The position numbers and the translations under genes were made by a program. Shown one piece after another: positions 1 to 8,309 of a DNA stretch of 64,000 nucleotides (position 1 is its first letter; each line of letters starts with the position of its first letter). Location: assembly GCF_014284255.1 (NCBI RefSeq), contig NZ_JACOFV010000007.1, positions 124,001-188,000 of the forward strand, given 5' to 3'. This DNA comes from Cognatundibacterium jejuense (lineage in GTDB: Bacteria > Pseudomonadota > Gammaproteobacteria > Burkholderiales > Burkholderiaceae_D). The notes beneath the pieces were generated by a model. It did no database searches. It was not told the DNA's origin and was given only the letters and a program-made list of their open reading frames with translations.

Positions 1-1457
1 ACCGGTAAAGCCGCGTCCACAACTGCTTCAGTGTAGTCTCTGGAATTTGGATCTGGCATTCCATTGGGCACGTAGAGAAATCCTTGATTCTGATAATCAA
101 ACGGACTAGGCCATGTATGAGCTGGTTCATTCCATAAACCCATCTGAGAAACAAAGTGAGCAAAATCATTTTTTACTGCCATGGTAGCGGAAGTAAATAT
201 CCAAGCCCGCGGCACTCCCTCTCTTTGTTTGTTAAAAATTGGGGCGATCGATAAAGGTGTTCGATGCAGTTGCAAAGAAACTGAAAATGCCTCAACCCAT
301 AAAACGTAATCTCCTTGCTTCTCTTTACCGGAGGGTTCGGCGTTCCAGGCGTCGATCTGATCACTAAGCATAATCGCTCTCGCCCTGCACTGCTCAATGG
401 TTTCCGCACGCTCTGCCTGCTTCTCTAATACACCAATCAAGTCGCTCATACTAGATTTAAGTGCTTCAAGTGCTTCAAAAAACGGACTCGAAGGTGCGAT
501 TTGATCGATAGACAGACGAACAATATCCTGCGGAAATGCTAAACGCAGATCACGTGCAGCCCGCTCAACCGGCGCAACCAATTTAGCCCACTCGGCACCG
601 TCTCGGGCATGCGACAAACCCTCTGCTAACGTATCGCGGCAAAGCTCAAGTACTTGAGAAGTCGAAATAGTATCGCCAAAAAACAATGTCGCAGTCTCAG
701 GGAGTTGATGTGCTTCATCAAAGATGACGGTATTTGCAGACGGCAACAGCTCAGCGATGCCAGTATCTTTTAAAGCGACATCGGCAAAAAAGAGATGATG
801 ATTGACCACGACTACATCGGCCTGTTGCGCTTCTTTACGCGCCTTCATTACAAAACAATCTTGATAATACTGACACTCAGACCCCATACAAGTATCTTTG
901 GTCGAGGTCACCAGATTCCAGACACTCGCATTTTCCGGAACACGCGAGAGTTCAGCCTTATCACCACTGTTTGTTGTTTTTATAAAACGAGAGATATCAC
1001 GAAGATATCCTACGTCTTCACGCGAACTTAAACGTCCGTTTTGCAAAGTGCGTTCAAGGTGATAATGGCAAAGATAATTCGACCGCCCTTTAAGCAACGC
1101 GACAGATACAGGTGCTTTCAAGACCTTTTTTATTGTCGGAATATCTCTTAAAAACAACTGATCTTGAAGATTTTTGGTACCAGTTGAAACAATGACCTTC
1201 CCACCCCAGAGCAAAGCGGGCGCAAGATAGGCATAGGTTTTACCGGTTCCGGTTCCGGCTTCAGCCAGCAATGTACTTTGACCTGCAATCGCACTGGCAA
1301 TTGCTTTCGCCATCTCCGTTTGCGAATTGCGAGGGCGATACCCCGCAATTGTTGCGCTTAGCGGACCCGAAAGCCCAAAAATATGATCAACTTCTGCGTC
1401 ATGTACGCCAGCGGGTGTTTCTTTGGTCGGAATTTCAATCAAAATGAGAGCATTCAA
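1..1457 (-). CDS. DinG/YoaA-type ATP-dependent DNA helicase, C-terminus cut by window edge
   Basis: Superfamily 2 Fe-S helicase of the XPD/DinG group, which unwinds DNA or R-loops 5'-3' during replication and repair. The frame read on the minus strand shows a Walker A motif (AGTGTGKT, residues 67-74), a DEAH box (247-250), and cysteines 130, 190, 195 and 201 spaced as in the 4Fe-4S domain of this family. About 485 residues are present and the last helicase motifs lie beyond position 1. No ATG begins this frame: the first possible starts are TTG codons at 1457 and 1442, neither with a clear ribosome binding site, so the exact start is uncertain. The family call is firm; DinG versus YoaA cannot be decided here. 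Confidence 0.88.
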   Translation of the reverse strand, partial: MNALILIEIPTKETPAGVHDAEVDHIFGLSGPLSATIAGYRPRNSQTEMAKAIASAIAGQSTLLAEAGTGTGKTYAYLAPALLWGGKVIVSTGTKNLQDQLFLRDIPTIKKVLKAPVSVALLKGRSNYLCHYHLERTLQNGRLSSREDVGYLRDISRFIKTTNSGDKAELSRVPENASVWNLVTSTKDTCMGSECQYYQDCFVMKARKEAQQADVVVVNHHLFFADVALKDTGIAELLPSANTVIFDEAHQLPETATLFFGDTISTSQVLELCRDTLAEGLSHARDGAEWAKLVAPVERAARDLRLAFPQDIVRLSIDQIAPSSPFFEALEALKSSMSDLIGVLEKQAERAETIEQCRARAIMLSDQIDAWNAEPSGKEKQGDYVLWVEAFSVSLQLHRTPLSIAPIFNKQREGVPRAWIFTSATMAVKNDFAHFVSQMGLWNEPAHTWPSPFDYQNQGFLYVPNGMPDPNSRDYTEAVVDAALP

Positions 1458-1497
1458 AAACTAAAAGCAAATAAAAAGGCATGCGCGCAACAATAAA

Positions 1498-1698
1498 TCA
1501 CGCCGGCACATCTGGAGTTAATTGAATCTTGAGCAAAGTGATATGATCTTTCAATTGCAATTTCCGCTTCTTTAAGCGTCGCAATTGTAACTCATCATGA
1601 TCTGGATCCTTTGTCAGCGCATTTATTACCACATCAAGATCCCTATGCTCAACTTCTAACTCAATAATTCGTTGTCGTACTTGTTCAGGATGGCTCAT
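1498..1698 (-). CDS. DUF465 (YdcH-like) small helical protein
   Basis: A 66-residue acidic/basic helical protein. The sequence is almost entirely heptad-like with a central LRRLKKRKLQLKDHI segment, typical of the DUF465/YdcH family found beside many unrelated genes in proteobacteria. The function of the family is unknown. The gene lies 41 bp upstream of the helicase start on the same strand and may be co-transcribed with it. It is divergent from the phosphatase gene at 1791, with 92 bp between the two starts. Length is normal for the family. Confidence 0.8.
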   Translation of the reverse strand: MSHPEQVRQRIIELEVEHRDLDVVINALTKDPDHDELQLRRLKKRKLQLKDHITLLKIQLTPDVPA

Positions 1699-1790
1699 AG
1701 CCTTCAGCTTAAAGTAAAATAGTGTTAATTAGTATCAAAACATGGAAAGCCAAATAATTGACTTCCCACTAGTGTAATCTACCAAGACGT

Positions 1791-2591
1791 ATGAGCCAAT
1801 ATAAGATAGAAGCTGGCACCGGGCAACATATCGGTGACCGACAGGAACAACAGGACAGGGTCGCCCTTTTTGCGGCTCCGCACGCCCCAGGCTATATGAT
1901 GGCCGTGGTTGCTGATGGCATGGGTGGCAAAAGCGGCGGCGCTCTCGCGGCCGAGCAAGTTATTCGTACTAGCAAACAGTTATTTGACGAATTTTATCCT
2001 GGCAATGACGTTAAGGCATTACTGGAAAATATTCTTAATGAGGCCCACACGGTTATTAAATTAACTGCGGTATCAGCAGAAAAAGAGCCCCATAGTACTT
2101 TTGTAGCACTGGTAATTACTCCTCAACAAGAAGCAATATGGGCTCATGCTGGTGATTCCAGGTTATACCGTTTTAACGGCCCCAATTTTGGTGATAAAAC
2201 TCGCGACCATTCATATGTCGAAAAACTAGTAGAAGAAGGGAAAATTCTCCCTGAGGAGGCTAAAACACACAAGCTATCAAATATCTTAGTTAACGTTTTG
2301 GGCTCGACGAACACACACCCCTTCATCACATTTGGACAGCACGACGATTTAAAAATTGGTGACAGTTTCTTATTATGTTCTGACGGACTGTGGCATTACT
2401 TTGAAGATAATGAGCTTTCAGCCGCCGTAGCCGCAAATACACCAAGACAAGCTGCAGAACTGTTAATTCGTAAAGCCCGTGAACGCGGTACGCCACGAGG
2501 AGATAATTGCACATTTGCAATTATCAAACTCATAGAGCCACCTGAAGAAATCAGAAATTATACTGTTCAAAAAATGCGTCGAGCGATTTAA
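1791..2591 (+). CDS. PP2C-family serine/threonine protein phosphatase
   Basis: Metal-dependent phosphatase of the PPM/PP2C (Stp1-like) family, which removes phosphate from Ser/Thr of cytoplasmic proteins. Visible signatures are the QQDR aspartate (D22), VVADGMGG (about 39-46) that coordinates the two metals, AGDSRLYRF near 120, LLCSDGLWHY near 195 and the C-terminal GDNCTF metal-binding segment. At 266 residues it is a complete catalytic domain without membrane segments. No partner Ser/Thr kinase or type VI secretion genes are adjacent, so the substrate is unknown. The gene is followed by a strong bidirectional terminator and is convergent with fimV. Confidence 0.9.
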   Translation: MSQYKIEAGTGQHIGDRQEQQDRVALFAAPHAPGYMMAVVADGMGGKSGGALAAEQVIRTSKQLFDEFYPGNDVKALLENILNEAHTVIKLTAVSAEKEPHSTFVALVITPQQEAIWAHAGDSRLYRFNGPNFGDKTRDHSYVEKLVEEGKILPEEAKTHKLSNILVNVLGSTNTHPFITFGQHDDLKIGDSFLLCSDGLWHYFEDNELSAAVAANTPRQAAELLIRKARERGTPRGDNCTFAIIKLIEPPEEIRNYTVQKMRRAI

Positions 2592-2608
2592 ACTAGTTTT
2601 ACTAGTCC

Positions 2609-2649
2609 AAAAAAATGCGGCACGATAATCTCTGTGCCGCATTTTTTTT
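2609..2649 (+). terminator. Bidirectional intrinsic terminator between the phosphatase gene and fimV
   Basis: Perfect 9-bp stem ATGCGGCAC (2615-2623) with GTGCCGCAT (2634-2642), preceded by an A-run and followed by a T-run. It can therefore end transcription from both convergent genes. Confidence 0.9.
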
Positions 2650-2670
2650 CTAAATTCATGTAGATATAAA

Positions 2671-4626
2671 TTAACTAGAACTGGATTTCTTCTCAAAATC
2701 GATCGCTTCAAAATTAATCACATTACTATCTTCTTCAGGCAATTTAGGAGCAACGCTAGAACCCGTGGAAGCAACAAAAGAATTACGCTCACGGGCTACT
2801 TCTCCCATCGATTTTTGACGCTCCAGTTCATTCGCGATAGAAATCAGCAAGAGAATGTCTCTATACACAGGCAACTCAAACCCCATACGTTTTCCATCAC
2901 GGTCGTCGATAAGCAAACTTTCAAGGAACGGCAAGATATCATTCGTGTTCCACATCGAACAGATTTTTCTAGATAAGTGCTCAAAATCGTCGAGGTGTCT
3001 GGTCGGTAATGTTGATGGATCAATTTCAAATTCCGGAACATTTGCATTGAAAAAAACGACAAACCGATCGCGCAAATGATCATATTTTTCTTTACTTCCC
3101 ACAACTCTGTACAAATCCATCAGATAAAGCCATGGAACCGGCGATTCAGGATGCTCCAGTTCCGCCTGAGGCTCCAGTATTTCTATCGCTCGCTCAGGAT
3201 CATTCACGGACATCCAGAACTCAGCTTCTTGAGTAACATCCGAGATTTCTTCTACTTTGACTGAGCTTGTCCGAGACGAGAAGAAATTGAAGGTACTACT
3301 GTTGGTGTCTTCCAACGATGGAGTGTAATTTCGTCCAAACACAGACGGCGCCTCTAATCCACCTAAAGAAGCTTCAGCTGCTGACAGAGTTTTAGAATGG
3401 GATGAATTACCACCTAGTGCTGGACGTGAATAAGACTCAGAGGAGTCGGTTGATACACTCGTCGTTGTCGGACCATAACTGGCTTGCACACTATTGACCA
3501 AATCTTCAATGTTCAGCTTAGTTTCCGGGGCAGGCTTAATTTCTTTTTGCTCCCACCAGGTAGATGAAGTCTTTTTGTGTATGCGTTTTACATACGCAAC
3601 CAACATTACTACAATTGCAATTGTGCCAGCGACAAGTAAAACTAAAAGGTAGAACCAGGTTTTGGGAATCGAGCTTTCTTTTAATTCGTCAATAGTTGAC
3701 TTATCTTGCTGAATTTGACGTTTTAACTGTGCCGATTCTTTTAATAATAACTGATTCTTTTGTTCAGTCGACTCGAGTTTCCCGGGAGCAATCTGCGGGA
3801 TATCCTCACCACGCATCATCGCAGCATATTGCGCTTGCGCAAGGCGTAGCTCGGCAGACGCATCGCTCTCTTTGCCATCAGTTCGTACTGATATTGTGTC
3901 CGCCATCTTCAAGCCTTGAGGTACCAGTTCAGGCTCATCCGACAATTTTAAAGCGTATCTTACAGGCAAAGATCCCGATCGTTGACTTACCGGCTTTAAA
4001 TTTTTATCATTTTTTTTTACCGTCGCTGGTTCAGAGACAATTTCAGATTTCTGCTTAAGTGAAGTTTGCTTAGGTTTAAATCGCACAGGAAGTTTATCTA
4101 TTTTCCCTTCTGTGCCGGGGGGGATGTTTACTTTCTGTTCCAGTAAAGGCAAAGCTATGTTTGGTGCCGATCCCGAAATTTCAGGCGGATCGAGCAGAAT
4201 CATATACTCGCGGTGCAACTGTACTTCGCACGCAACATGAACAATAACTTTAACCGCTGGTTCTTGTATATTTTTACGGGTTACCAAGTGCAAAAATTTA
4301 GTATTTCCCTGGGAGCTTAGTCTTAAATCAACATTGGATAATAAAATTCCCTCGGCAGATTCAATAGTTGCACGAAAACACCCAGCATCAATGTCTTGCG
4401 CATCAAAGCCGGTCACGTCTAACTGTGCCCTCAGTTGCTGCCCAAGCGAAGACTGAACACGAAGACCACCCATACCGAGAGCATGGGCGTCGTCGATCGT
4501 GCCAGCTAAAAGAGCGCTCAGACACAAAAGATAAAGAGAGGATCTTTGGTATGGAACAAAAATAATAATGTCCTCAAGTGATAAAATAAAAACAATTTTC
4601 TTTCTTGCAATCGTACCCAATCGCAA
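2671..4626 (-). CDS. fimV: FimV-like inner-membrane/peptidoglycan-associated protein
   Basis: FimV-family protein, in other bacteria a polar organiser of type IV pili and twitching motility. A signal peptide ends at AHA followed by LGMGGLRVQSSLGQQLRAQ, the classic FimV N-terminal domain. A proline/lysine-rich stretch and a coiled-coil segment follow, then one membrane helix (about 322-345), and the cytoplasmic tail carries a TPR-like C-terminal domain. At about 650 residues it is short for FimV, which often exceeds 850. The start is unclear: 4626 is a TTG, and no ATG precedes the signal peptide; an ATT after a GAGGA sequence near 4570 is the other candidate. truA and trpF, usual neighbours in Burkholderiales, are not here. 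Confidence 0.85.
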   Translation of the reverse strand: MRLGTIARKKIVFILSLEDIIIFVPYQRSSLYLLCLSALLAGTIDDAHALGMGGLRVQSSLGQQLRAQLDVTGFDAQDIDAGCFRATIESAEGILLSNVDLRLSSQGNTKFLHLVTRKNIQEPAVKVIVHVACEVQLHREYMILLDPPEISGSAPNIALPLLEQKVNIPPGTEGKIDKLPVRFKPKQTSLKQKSEIVSEPATVKKNDKNLKPVSQRSGSLPVRYALKLSDEPELVPQGLKMADTISVRTDGKESDASAELRLAQAQYAAMMRGEDIPQIAPGKLESTEQKNQLLLKESAQLKRQIQQDKSTIDELKESSIPKTWFYLLVLLVAGTIAIVVMLVAYVKRIHKKTSSTWWEQKEIKPAPETKLNIEDLVNSVQASYGPTTTSVSTDSSESYSRPALGGNSSHSKTLSAAEASLGGLEAPSVFGRNYTPSLEDTNSSTFNFFSSRTSSVKVEEISDVTQEAEFWMSVNDPERAIEILEPQAELEHPESPVPWLYLMDLYRVVGSKEKYDHLRDRFVVFFNANVPEFEIDPSTLPTRHLDDFEHLSRKICSMWNTNDILPFLESLLIDDRDGKRMGFELPVYRDILLLISIANELERQKSMGEVARERNSFVASTGSSVAPKLPEEDSNVINFEAIDFEKKSSSS

Positions 4627-4775
4627 TCTTACTGTGGTTATAACAAAACTATCACACTATGAAAATGCTAAAGAAGAAACAAAATGCTTTGCCTATGAGA
4701 AATTTCATAATATTTATCAATTTAAACAACAAATGTATTTATTTCAATCATACGCTGCAGCCATTTAGTTACTAA

Positions 4776-5528
4776 TTATTTCTTCCGAAAATCAAGAATT
4801 TTTTTCGATATTCCGCGCAAAATATTTACTTCTTCAACCTCTAATTGAGCACGAGAAAATAATCGTTTTAAACGTGGCATCAGCTTCTTTGGGCTCTTCG
4901 GATCCAGAAAATCAATCGCGACCAAAGCTTGTTCAAGATGTTCATACATCCCTTCAACTTCCTCAATAGAAGCAGCTTGGCCGTGAAAGCCGACGTTACT
5001 TCTTGTTTCAGTTTCAGTCGCTAGTCTGCATTCGTATGCCAACAATTGAATTGCCTGGGCCAGATTTAAGGATGAATAGTCCGGGTTAGCAGGAATATTG
5101 ATCAAGCCCTGACAATTCATGACGATTTGATTAGGCAATCCGTAGCGCTCGCTTCCAAACACCAAGGCAACCTCCCCCTCCTGTGCTGGAGAAATGCGCT
5201 CCGCCACTGCTCTAGGTGTAAAAATTGGCGGCGAGAACTCTCGCAGCCGTGCGCTGACCGCCGCAACAAATTTACATCCTGACAAAGCGTCTTCAATCGA
5301 CGTTACGATTTTTGCTTTTTCCAGCACATCCAATGCTCCACTCGCAAAGGCAATTGCATCAGGATGCGTTAATGCATCACCAAAACGAGGATTAACCAGA
5401 ATTAACTGTCCAAAACCCATAGTTTTAATAGCACGTGCTGCAGCCCCAATATTGCCAGGATGGCTAGTTTCTACCAGTACAAAGCGCAGTCTTTGAAAAA
5501 GAGATGTGTCAGTTTCTGTCAAGTTCAT
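4776..5528 (-). CDS. trmJ: tRNA (cytidine/uridine-2'-O-)-methyltransferase TrmJ
   Basis: SPOUT-class methyltransferase that methylates the ribose of nucleotide 32 in the tRNA anticodon loop using S-adenosylmethionine. Motif 1 reads VLVETSHPGNIGAAARAIK (about 16-34), motif 2 LVFGSERYGL (about 122-131), and motif 3 INIPANPDYSSLNLAQA forms the trefoil-knot cofactor pocket. Length (250) matches the family. The start ATG at 5528 gives the usual short N-terminus before the domain. It is divergent from suhB, as is common in beta-proteobacteria. Confidence 0.92.
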   Translation of the reverse strand: MNLTETDTSLFQRLRFVLVETSHPGNIGAAARAIKTMGFGQLILVNPRFGDALTHPDAIAFASGALDVLEKAKIVTSIEDALSGCKFVAAVSARLREFSPPIFTPRAVAERISPAQEGEVALVFGSERYGLPNQIVMNCQGLINIPANPDYSSLNLAQAIQLLAYECRLATETETRSNVGFHGQAASIEEVEGMYEHLEQALVAIDFLDPKSPKKLMPRLKRLFSRAQLEVEEVNILRGISKKILDFRKK

Positions 5529-5690
5529 TTAAAATAGCAAGATTAAGCGTTAATTGTTATGTGGTTGAGCGGCCTTTTTTGCCCGACGAAAGACAGTAGC
5601 GCACGCTCTTTATCATTTTTGTGTAGCAAACCTCACTCTTTCACTCTTAGGTGATTGAGCTACGTTTGCCGTCATTTTATCGGAAACCTT

Positions 5691-6497
5691 ATGCACCCAA
5701 TGCTCAATACGGCTATCAAAGCCGCTCGTCGCGGCGCGACAGTAATTAATCGCGCTTCTTTTGATCTCGATCGCGTCAGCGTAACAGAAAAACATTTCAA
5801 TGACTTTGTCACTGAAGTGGATCAAGCCGCGGAAGCCGCAATTATCGAAGTGTTGAAGACAGCATATCCCGACCACGCAATTCTTGCTGAAGAATCGGGT
5901 GCATCCACTAATTTGCACGACGAAAGTGAATATGTCTGGATCATTGATCCACTCGATGGTACGACTAACTTTATCCACGGTTTTCCGCAATATTGCGTTT
6001 CCATCGCTTTGCAACACCGTGGCATCATTACCCAAGCCGTTGTCTACGACCCAACACGCAATGAAATGTTCACCGCAACTAAAGGCGGCGGCGCATTTCT
6101 GAACGATAAACGTATCCGCGTTACTCGTTGCGACAAAATTGCTGATGCGTTGATTGGAACTGGCTTCCCGTCACGCGACCTGTCCGGGCTCGACCAATAC
6201 ATGGAAATGTTTAAAGTCATGACAAGTAAATGCCAAGGCCTGAGAAGACCAGGTTCTGCGGCACTAGACTTAGCCTACGTAGCAAACGGTCGCCTCGATG
6301 GCTTCTTTGAAAAAGGTCTGGCGCCATGGGATATCGCTGCGGGCTCATTGTTGATCACAGAAGCAGGCGGCATCGTTGGTAATTTTGTTGGCGATTCTGA
6401 TTACCTGTACAAAGGCGATGTATTGGCAGGAACACCAAAAGTATTCGGGCAAATGGTTAATTTGCTTCAACCATTTGCAGCATCAGTAAAAAAATAG
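5691..6497 (+). CDS. suhB: Inositol-1-monophosphatase SuhB
   Basis: Mg-dependent phosphatase of the FIG superfamily. SuhB hydrolyses inositol phosphates and in E. coli also joins the rRNA antitermination complex. Metal ligands are visible in EESGAS (about 71), in DPLDGTTNF (D86, D89) and in the C-terminal [15 protein letters not shown] signature. I chose the internal start [14 protein letters not shown] at 5691 over the upstream ATG at 5655, because this is the usual N-terminus in related bacteria and gives 268 residues, the normal length. It is divergent from trmJ and followed by a hairpin at 6512. Confidence 0.93.
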   Translation: MHPMLNTAIKAARRGATVINRASFDLDRVSVTEKHFNDFVTEVDQAAEAAIIEVLKTAYPDHAILAEESGASTNLHDESEYVWIIDPLDGTTNFIHGFPQYCVSIALQHRGIITQAVVYDPTRNEMFTATKGGGAFLNDKRIRVTRCDKIADALIGTGFPSRDLSGLDQYMEMFKVMTSKCQGLRRPGSAALDLAYVANGRLDGFFEKGLAPWDIAAGSLLITEAGGIVGNFVGDSDYLYKGDVLAGTPKVFGQMVNLLQPFAASVKK

Positions 6498-6511
6498 ATT
6501 TATCTCTTTTA

Positions 6512-6542
6512 CATTCAGCATTTTTTTGCTGAATGCCCTTTT
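6512..6542 (+). terminator. Possible intrinsic terminator after suhB
   Basis: Perfect 9-bp stem CATTCAGCA (6512-6520) and TGCTGAATG (6527-6535) with a T6 loop. The T-run after the stem is short (CCCTTTTC), so termination may be partial. Confidence 0.55.
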
Positions 6543-6593
6543 CACAAGACTGGCGAAAGCCAGTCTGTGCGTTCATCAGATCAGTAGAAACAC

Positions 6594-7985
6594 ATGCCCT
6601 CATTTATTGAACTCGGCTTATCCGAGGACATTGTTCGCGCCGTTAGCGAACAAGGTTACACATCACCAACCCCTATCCAGCTACAAGCTATTCCAGCTGT
6701 CATCAAGGGTGGGGACTTATTGGCTGGCGCGCAAACCGGTACCGGAAAAACTGCGGGATTTACCCTCCCGGTACTGCAGCGTCTATCGACTTCGCCAAAC
6801 GCACCAAAAGACAAAGTTTCCAAACGCCCTATCCGTGCACTAGTACTGACACCGACACGCGAACTCGCCGCTCAGGTTCAGGAAAGCGTTGAAACCTACG
6901 GCAAATATGTTCCATTGACCTCTGGCGTGATTTTTGGTGGCGTTGGCATCAACCCACAAATCAAGTTACTTAAACACGGGGTCGATATTTTAGTTGCAAC
7001 GCCTGGCCGCTTACTCGACCATCATCAACAAGGCACTATCGATTTACGTAACATTGAAATTCTGATCCTGGACGAAGCAGATCGCATGCTAGACATGGGC
7101 TTCATTCACGACATCAAAAAAGTGTTAGCGATATTGCCGCCTAAACGTCAGAATTTATTGTTCTCGGCCACTTTCTCTGACGACATCAAAGTTCTGGCTG
7201 ACCGGCTGCTGAATAATCCGGAAATGATCGAAGTTGCTCGCCGCAACTCGACCGTGGAAGTGATAGCACAGAAGATTCATCCAGTTGACCGCGATAAAAA
7301 GCACCCACTGCTGGCGCATCTGATCAAGACACATCAATGGTCGCAAGTACTGGTGTTCACACGCACCAAACACGGTGCTAACAAATTGGTTGAACAGTTA
7401 GCTAAAGACGGTGTGGCAGCCATGGCGATTCATGGCAACAAGAGCCAGTCTGCACGCACCAAAGCGCTGGCTGAGTTTAAAGATGGCAGTCTGCCAGTGT
7501 TGGTTGCGACTGACATCGCTGCACGCGGCATTGACATTGACCAATTGCCACACGTGGTCAACTACGATTTGCCTAACGTACCAGAAGACTACGTACACCG
7601 CATCGGTCGTACCGGTCGCGCCGGTGCGACAGGTGAGGCAGTATCGCTAGTTTGTGTTGACGAATTTAAATTGTTGGCAGACATTGAGAAATTCATCAAG
7701 CGTCAGATTCCACAAGAGATCATTGATGGATTTATCCCCGACCCACACGCCAAAGCGCAACCTATCCAATTACGCAGTTTTGACGGTCGCGGCGGCAATC
7801 CAGGCGGGAGAAGCCCACGTCCACAGTCTGGCAATAAACCTGCTCAGGCACGCACGCCAAATCGCAGCGCACCCGCTGGCGCAGTACCTGCGCGCGAAGG
7901 CGGCAACAAGCCACGACCACAGGGAAATCGCCCAGCCGTAAAGCAATCGACCCCAAGACGCTCCGGCGGTCGCGGTAACGGTTAA
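6594..7985 (+). CDS. rhlE: DEAD-box ATP-dependent RNA helicase RhlE
   Basis: Cytoplasmic RNA helicase of the RhlE subfamily, involved in ribosome maturation and RNA turnover. Visible motifs are the Q motif ([12 protein letters not shown], 23-34), Walker A AQTGTGKT (46-53), PTREL, DEAD (160-163), SAT in LLFSATFS, and [10 protein letters not shown] in the second RecA domain. After about residue 375 comes a basic, Gly/Pro/Arg-rich tail ([13 protein letters not shown] and similar), typical of the RNA-binding tails of RhlE in this group. Length 463 is normal. The gene ends in a terminator at 8011. Confidence 0.93.
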   Translation: MPSFIELGLSEDIVRAVSEQGYTSPTPIQLQAIPAVIKGGDLLAGAQTGTGKTAGFTLPVLQRLSTSPNAPKDKVSKRPIRALVLTPTRELAAQVQESVETYGKYVPLTSGVIFGGVGINPQIKLLKHGVDILVATPGRLLDHHQQGTIDLRNIEILILDEADRMLDMGFIHDIKKVLAILPPKRQNLLFSATFSDDIKVLADRLLNNPEMIEVARRNSTVEVIAQKIHPVDRDKKHPLLAHLIKTHQWSQVLVFTRTKHGANKLVEQLAKDGVAAMAIHGNKSQSARTKALAEFKDGSLPVLVATDIAARGIDIDQLPHVVNYDLPNVPEDYVHRIGRTGRAGATGEAVSLVCVDEFKLLADIEKFIKRQIPQEIIDGFIPDPHAKAQPIQLRSFDGRGGNPGGRSPRPQSGNKPAQARTPNRSAPAGAVPAREGGNKPRPQGNRPAVKQSTPRRSGGRGNG

Positions 7986-8309
7986 TCAGCCTTTCTCCAG
8001 GCAATAATTTCAGGGTAATAAATCAGGTAAGTTCTATCTGAGTTTATTACCCTGTTTTTATTTGGGCAGCGAAATTTATCAATACCTCCCGATCAGTGCT
8101 GCATTGCCAGATAAACGCCTGACGCCATCAAGCGAGGGCTTTGGTCGTTTATAATGTGCACTCAATGATGCTCTAGCGCATTTGCACATTACACATATCG
8201 CCAATAGCTAAACGCAGTATGAGCAAATTCAAAGCACAAAGCACACAGGCAGAGAAGCTTCACCTCAAAAAAACATCACCTGATTACAGTACAAAATAAG
8301 AACAATCAC
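7986..8309. other. Intergenic region between rhlE and mutS (324 bp)
   Basis: Holds the rhlE terminator (8011-8059), a TATAAT hexamer at 8150-8155 that could be the mutS -10 box (no convincing -35), and just after it an 8-bp inverted repeat AATGTGCA (8153-8160) / TGCACATT (8183-8190). The latter would fold in the mutS leader or serve as a protein-binding site. No small reading frame here looks real. Confidence 0.5.
8011..8059 (+). terminator. Intrinsic terminator after rhlE
   Basis: Twelve-base arms CAGGGTAATAAA (8011-8022) and TTTATTACCCTG (8043-8054), extended by partly pairing TCAG/CTGA, then TTTTTA. Confidence 0.8.

Noticed and set aside
5613-6035. 140-residue minus-strand frame opposite suhB
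   Set aside because: Antisense to a clear suhB and without any coding signature.
6526-6843. Plus-strand frame overlapping the start of rhlE
   Set aside because: Shadow of rhlE; the sequence has no domain features, while rhlE is a full family member.
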